60,266 nt of DNA from Oscillatoriales cyanobacterium CG2_30_40_61 (GTDB taxonomy: Bacteria; Cyanobacteriota; Cyanobacteriia; Cyanobacteriales; Microcoleaceae), in the NCBI GenBank assembly GCA_001873365.1, contig MNYZ01000005.1, positions 1 to 60,266 of the forward strand, given 5' to 3'. Under the pieces are notes generated by a model that saw nothing but the letters and a program-made list of their open reading frames with translations, did no database searches and had not been told where the DNA came from. This document shows, one piece after another, positions 57,087-60,266 of this stretch. The translations under genes were made by a program, and so were the position numbers. How positions within the stretch are numbered: position 1 is the first letter of the stretch; the number at the start of each line of letters is the position of its first letter.

Positions 57087-57870
57087 GAAATCTTTTAATT
57101 TATATGCGATCGTTGTCCAAATAGCCGCTATTAATCGGGGTTATTTACCTGCTAGTTTAGGGCGGGCGATCCATGCTCAAGTTTTACATTGGTTACAAAT
57201 GGGTAATCCGAATGCTTCTGAATATGTCCATAATAGTCAGGATTCTCCCATCAGTTTATCGGGTTTAATTGGTCATCGTCGTGCCTCTGGAATTCGCTCG
57301 GGAGATGAATTTTATTTCCGCATTGGTTTGTTAAATGGAAACCTGATAGAACCCTTATTAAGTGGGATTGAACAATGGGGAAGTGAACCGCTAACTTTAG
57401 GTAAATTTCCTTTTATTATTAAAGGGATTCATTCTCTACCGGGTACTCATCCTTGGGTGGGTTCAGGGGATTATCAAATGTTAGCAAAACTGCCAAAAAA
57501 TTCCGATGATATTACCTTAGAGTTTCTTTCCCCTACCAGTTTTAAACAACAAAAATATGTACAACTTTTTCCCTCACCAGAATTAGTGTTTTCTAGTCTG
57601 ATGAAAAGATGGAATGCTTTTGCACCGGAAGCCCAACAATTTGAAGCGATCGCTTGGCAAGGTTTCGTTTCTGCCTATAGTTTAGAAACCCATGCTTTAA
57701 AGATGGAAAATAACGTAGAAATTGGGGCAAAAGGATGGATTAAATATCGATTTCCCGACCCTCAAGAAGCAAAAATTGCTAATATTTTAGCTCATTTTGC
57801 CTTTTTCTCCGCCATCGGTCGTAAAACCGCCATGGGAATGGGACAAACGAGAATCAGTCATCAGTTGTAG
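57061..57870 (+). CDS. cas6: Cas6 crRNA endonuclease (type I-D)
   Basis: The 269-residue protein has the Cas6 double ferredoxin fold: LYAIVVQIAAINRGYLPASL in the first domain with His38 near the expected active site (GRAIHAQVLHW), and the C-terminal G-rich loop SAIGRKTAMGMGQTRIS. It cleaves pre-crRNA repeats. The reading frame begins inside csc1. Confidence 0.92.
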   Translation: MERIPFQSEKSFNLYAIVVQIAAINRGYLPASLGRAIHAQVLHWLQMGNPNASEYVHNSQDSPISLSGLIGHRRASGIRSGDEFYFRIGLLNGNLIEPLLSGIEQWGSEPLTLGKFPFIIKGIHSLPGTHPWVGSGDYQMLAKLPKNSDDITLEFLSPTSFKQQKYVQLFPSPELVFSSLMKRWNAFAPEAQQFEAIAWQGFVSAYSLETHALKMENNVEIGAKGWIKYRFPDPQEAKIANILAHFAFFSAIGRKTAMGMGQTRISHQL

Positions 57871-57923
57871 GGGCGGGTTCACCCAGATTTAGGTTATTAA
57901 CAAAAATCTCAAATAACCCGCCC
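57871..57923. repeat. GGGCGGGTT / AACCCGCCC repeat element, copy 2
   Basis: Starts right after the cas6 stop. Arms GGGCGGGTT (57871-57879) and AACCCGCCC (57915-57923) with an interior homologous to the 32593 copy in opposite orientation. Could terminate the effector transcript before cas4. Confidence 0.7.
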
Positions 57924-57959
57924 GTACCAGTTATTATTTGTCAGTTTTTGCTTAACAGA

Positions 57960-58058
57960 TGACTGCTAACTAACAACTGCTAACTAACAACTGTCAACTA
58001 ATAACTGCTAACTGATAACTGTTAACTGATAACTGATAAATGATAACTGATGACTGAT
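57960..58058 (+). repeat. TAACTGA-type heptamer array, left of cas4
   Basis: About 14 variable units: AACTGCT, AACTAAC, AACTGAT, GACTGAT. The ATG of cas4 (58050-58052) is inside the array. Confidence 0.85.
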
Positions 58059-58628
58059 TTAACTTTGGCTTATCTCAATGCTTGGGAATATTGCCCCAGA
58101 CGATTTTATTTAGAATATCAATTGGGGGAAACGCAGGATAACGAACATATTATTATGGGTCGTTATCTCCATGAAAATATTAATGAAGAAGGCACTACTT
58201 TTGAAGGAGATACTATTATTCACCGTCAGCAGTGGGTCTGGAGTGAAGATCTGAAAGTGAGTGGAATTATTGATGCGGTGGAAGAACGGGAGAGTCAACT
58301 GATTCCTTTAGAATATAAAAAGGGAAAAATGGCACAACATCTTAATGATCATTTTCAACTGTGTGCGGCGGCGTTGTGTTTAGAAGAACGCACGGGGAAA
58401 GAAATTCCCTATGGTGAAATTTTTTATCATGGAAATCGTCGTCGTCAACGGGTTGAATTTACCCCCAAATTGCGACAAATGACCCAAGAAGCGATCACCT
58501 TAGCCCACCAAACTGCCATGGGTAAAATGCCTTTACCGATTAACAATTCTAAAAAATGTCAAGCCTGTAGTTTAACCGGAATTTGTCTACCCTTTGAAGT
58601 TAAAGAACTAATTCGTCAAGGAGTTTAA
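58050..58628 (+). CDS. cas4: Cas4 (RecB-like) spacer-adaptation nuclease
   Basis: The 192-residue protein has Cys15 (NAWEYCPRRFYLEYQ), the RecB nuclease motif region GIIDAVEE and LEYKKGK, and the C-terminal CQACSLTGIC cysteines of the Fe-S cluster. It trims PAM-containing prespacers for Cas1-Cas2. The only usable start, ATG 58050, is formed by the heptamer array, with no clear ribosome-binding site upstream. Confidence 0.92.
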   Translation: MTDLTLAYLNAWEYCPRRFYLEYQLGETQDNEHIIMGRYLHENINEEGTTFEGDTIIHRQQWVWSEDLKVSGIIDAVEERESQLIPLEYKKGKMAQHLNDHFQLCAAALCLEERTGKEIPYGEIFYHGNRRRQRVEFTPKLRQMTQEAITLAHQTAMGKMPLPINNSKKCQACSLTGICLPFEVKELIRQGV

Positions 58629-58634
58629 CTGAAA

Positions 58635-59612
58635 ATGTCTATTCTTTATATTACCCAACCTCAAGCAATTTTAGGTAAAAAATATGAAGCCTTTACTGTC
58701 GCAACTCAAGAAGAAAGTGGCAAATGGAATAAACAATCGGTTCCCGCCCAAACCGTCGAACAAGTGGTATTAATGGGTAATCCTCAAGTCACTGGAGATG
58801 CTCTCACCTATGCTTTAGAATTGGGGATGCCTGTACACTATTTAACCAGTTTTGGCAAATATTTAGGCAGTGCTTTACCCGGATATTCTCGGAATGGAGC
58901 CTTACGATTAGCCCAATTTCAATTATATCAGAATACGGAACGTCGATTAGAATTAGTAAAAACCATTGTATCGGCTAAAATCCAAAATCAAGCTACGGTT
59001 TTATATCGTCAGAAAATTGCCGATAGTACCTTGAAAAATCATAAGAAATTAGTGTTTAAAAAAGCTACTTTAGATGAAGTCCGAGGAGTGGAAGGAATTG
59101 CGGCAAAAGATTATTTTCGGGAATGGTCAGCGATCTTAAATGAACCTTGGTTTTTTCCGGGTCGTAACCGTCGTCCACCGACCGATCCGGTGAATGCTTT
59201 ATTAAGTTTTGCCTATGGTTTATTGCGGGTGCAAGTAACAGCATCGGTGCATTTAGTTGGACTTGATCCTTATATTGGATATCTCCATGAAGTCAGTCGG
59301 GGTCAACCCGCAATGGTGCTGGATTTAATGGAGGAATTTCGCCCTTTGGTAGCGGATAGTTTGGTATTTTCAGTATTAAATAATCGGGAAATTAAACCGG
59401 ATGATTTTACTAAAAGTTTGGGTGCTTATCGACTCAAAGATGAGGGACGTAAGCGGTTTTTACAAGCCTTTGAACGAAAAATGAATGATGAGTTTAAACA
59501 TCCAGTTTTTGGGTATCGGTGCACCTATCGACGGGCAATTGAATTACAAGCTCGATTATTAGGACGCTATTTACAAGAAGACCTGGTTTATAAACCTTTG
59601 GTATTACGATGA
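58635..59612 (+). CDS. cas1: Cas1 integrase (type I-D)
   Basis: The 325-residue protein has the Cas1 catalytic set: Glu in VRGVEGIAAK, His in YIGYLHEVSRG and Glu in LDLMEEFRP. Six bp after cas4; it overlaps cas2 by 4 bp. Integrates spacers with Cas2. Confidence 0.97.
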   Translation: MSILYITQPQAILGKKYEAFTVATQEESGKWNKQSVPAQTVEQVVLMGNPQVTGDALTYALELGMPVHYLTSFGKYLGSALPGYSRNGALRLAQFQLYQNTERRLELVKTIVSAKIQNQATVLYRQKIADSTLKNHKKLVFKKATLDEVRGVEGIAAKDYFREWSAILNEPWFFPGRNRRPPTDPVNALLSFAYGLLRVQVTASVHLVGLDPYIGYLHEVSRGQPAMVLDLMEEFRPLVADSLVFSVLNNREIKPDDFTKSLGAYRLKDEGRKRFLQAFERKMNDEFKHPVFGYRCTYRRAIELQARLLGRYLQEDLVYKPLVLR

Positions 59613-59905
59613 AAAATACGTTATTTTATTTAGTGATTTACGATTTACCCGATAGCAAAGCGGCAAATAAACGACGCACTCGGTTACATAAATTGTTGTC
59701 GGGTTATGGCAAATGGTGTCAATATAGTGTGTTTGAATGCTTTTTAACCAGTATTCAGTTTGTGAACTTACAACACCAGATTGAAAAGTTAGTTAAACCT
59801 ACGGAAGATTCGGTACGGATTTATGTTTTGGATACGGGATCTCTGAAACGAACAATTACCTATGGCTCTGAACATCCCCGCCAAGATCAGGCTATTGTCA
59901 TTTAG
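59609..59905 (+). CDS. cas2: Cas2 spacer-integration protein
   Basis: A 98-residue ferredoxin-fold protein opening LFYLVIYDLPDSKAANKRR with the metal Asp of YDLPD, then GKWCQYSVFECFLT. Normal length. ATG 59609 overlaps the cas1 stop. Confidence 0.96.
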   Translation: MKNTLFYLVIYDLPDSKAANKRRTRLHKLLSGYGKWCQYSVFECFLTSIQFVNLQHQIEKLVKPTEDSVRIYVLDTGSLKRTITYGSEHPRQDQAIVI

Positions 59906-59960
59906 TTGAATTAAATCGAATATTGTTAACCCTGTTTCCTTTGGAGGCAGGGTTATAGAA

Positions 59961-60040
59961 TCAGTCATCAGTTAACAGTTATCAGTTAACAGTTAATAGT
60001 TAACAGTTGTTAGTTAACAGTTAATAGTTAACAGTTGATT
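59961..60040 (-). repeat. TAACTGA-type heptamer array, right of cas2
   Basis: About 11 units in reverse orientation (CAGTTAA, CAGTTAT, TAGTTAA, CAGTTGT). Its reverse complement resembles the 57960 array. The two face each other across cas4-cas1-cas2. Confidence 0.85.
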
Positions 60041-60087
60041 GTAGGTGAGAGGTCTGGGGGCGATCGCAATATCATATAAAATTCCCC

Positions 60088-60116
60088 TTGACAAGAAAAT
60101 TGTTTCGGTTTATTAT
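60088..60116 (+). promoter_or_regulatory. Candidate leader/pre-crRNA promoter
   Basis: TTGACA (60088-60093), a 17-bp spacer, TATTAT (60111-60116). Reads toward the right edge, away from cas2. Consistent with a leader promoter. Confidence 0.6.
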
Positions 60117-60118
60117 GA

Positions 60119-60166
60119 TTTTCGTGAACCTAAGCGGGGGCGAAAACCTGGGGGGGTTCACGAAAA
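60119..60166. repeat. Perfect 12-bp inverted repeat after the promoter
   Basis: TTTTCGTGAACC (60119-60130) and GGTTCACGAAAA (60155-60166) with a G-rich loop containing GCGGGGGCGAAAACC. It would be at the 5' end of the leader transcript or a protein-binding site for integration. Confidence 0.7.
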
Positions 60167-60266
60167 ACCCTAGAACCTTGACAAATCAATAGTTTATACT
60201 TTTGAGTTCGGTTAGTTATTGATAATCTGTCTCAATAATGAGGGCTGAAATGAGGCAATTTTTGAG

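Larger units (their letters stand above)
59906..60266. other. Region downstream of cas2: probable CRISPR leader
   Basis: 361 bp to the window edge. Contents: heptamer array (59961-60040), one GCGATCGC, a strong promoter (60088-60116), a perfect inverted repeat (60119-60166). No repeated spacer-repeat units are visible before 60266, so the array is not in the window. Confidence 0.55.

Noticed and set aside
57960-58058. Possible CRISPR array in the heptamer tract near cas4
   Set aside because: Units are 7 bp without spacers and the same family occurs far from cas genes (32651, 43553).
60171-60200. Second TTGACA promoter near the right edge
   Set aside because: The only TATACT downstream is 11 bp away, too close for a normal spacer.

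Overview
The window is cyanobacterial chromosome. Direct evidence is the pair of cytochrome b6f genes petB and petD, a phycobiliprotein lyase (CpcT), sulfolipid synthase SqdB, D1-type processing protease CtpA, the System II cytochrome c maturation protein CcsA, HetR, a KGK-domain protein, a LabA-like NYN protein and many copies of the HIP1 palindrome GCGATCGC. Low GC, abundant short palindromic and heptanucleotide repeats, and the gene mix suggest a filamentous, Planktothrix-like member of the Oscillatoriales. That placement is inference.

Layout. 1-8.8 kb: end of an RTX calcium-binding protein, a thioredoxin-like ferredoxin, a LuxR-type response regulator, LabA-like protein, leuA, KGK protein, ccsA, a 2TM protein, a 49-residue ORF and hetR. 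9-17.9 kb: an Ala/Pro repeat protein, lipase, mntH, a VOC protein, a DUF92/VTE6-like protein, a TPR protein, a lipoprotein, cpcT and sqdB. 17.9-26.5 kb: an accessory patch holding a two-gene ATPase plus DUF4435 module (PARIS-like), flanked by a duplicated sqdB 3' end, then a DUF3370 protein, a class V aminotransferase and a single-chain restriction-methylation enzyme. 26.7-34.6 kb: galE, a glycosyltransferase, petB-petD, ctpA, an unusual flavoprotein and a pentapeptide lipoprotein. 34.7-48.9 kb: HAD phosphatase, a truncated ATPase remnant, an adenylate cyclase, a large MHYT hybrid kinase, a glycine-zipper protein, an M23 peptidase, a DUF697 GTPase, a GUN4 protein, an OpuC-like ABC transporter and a Uma2 nuclease.

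49.1-60.3 kb is a complete type I-D CRISPR-Cas locus: a divergent WYL regulator, then cas3', cas10d, csc2, csc1, cas6, cas4, cas1 and cas2. The array is not in the window, but a clean TTGACA-N17-TATTAT promoter and a perfect inverted repeat after cas2 look like a leader, so the array should start just past the right edge. Within cas10d an in-frame ATG follows a strong ribosome-binding site and would make a 144-residue Cas11d small subunit. In this subtype the helicase (Cas3') and the HD nuclease (on Cas10d) are on separate proteins; Csc2 forms the backbone, Csc1 is the Cas5-like subunit, Cas6 processes crRNA, and Cas4-Cas1-Cas2 acquire spacers.

The main points for follow-up are: the PARIS-like pair between sqdB-tail repeats and a possible remnant of a second such ATPase at 35.4 kb; the internal Cas11d start; inverted heptamer arrays bracketing cas4-cas1-cas2, with the cas4 start codon inside one of them; a palindrome cluster between csc2 and csc1; and several small palindromic or MITE-like families.
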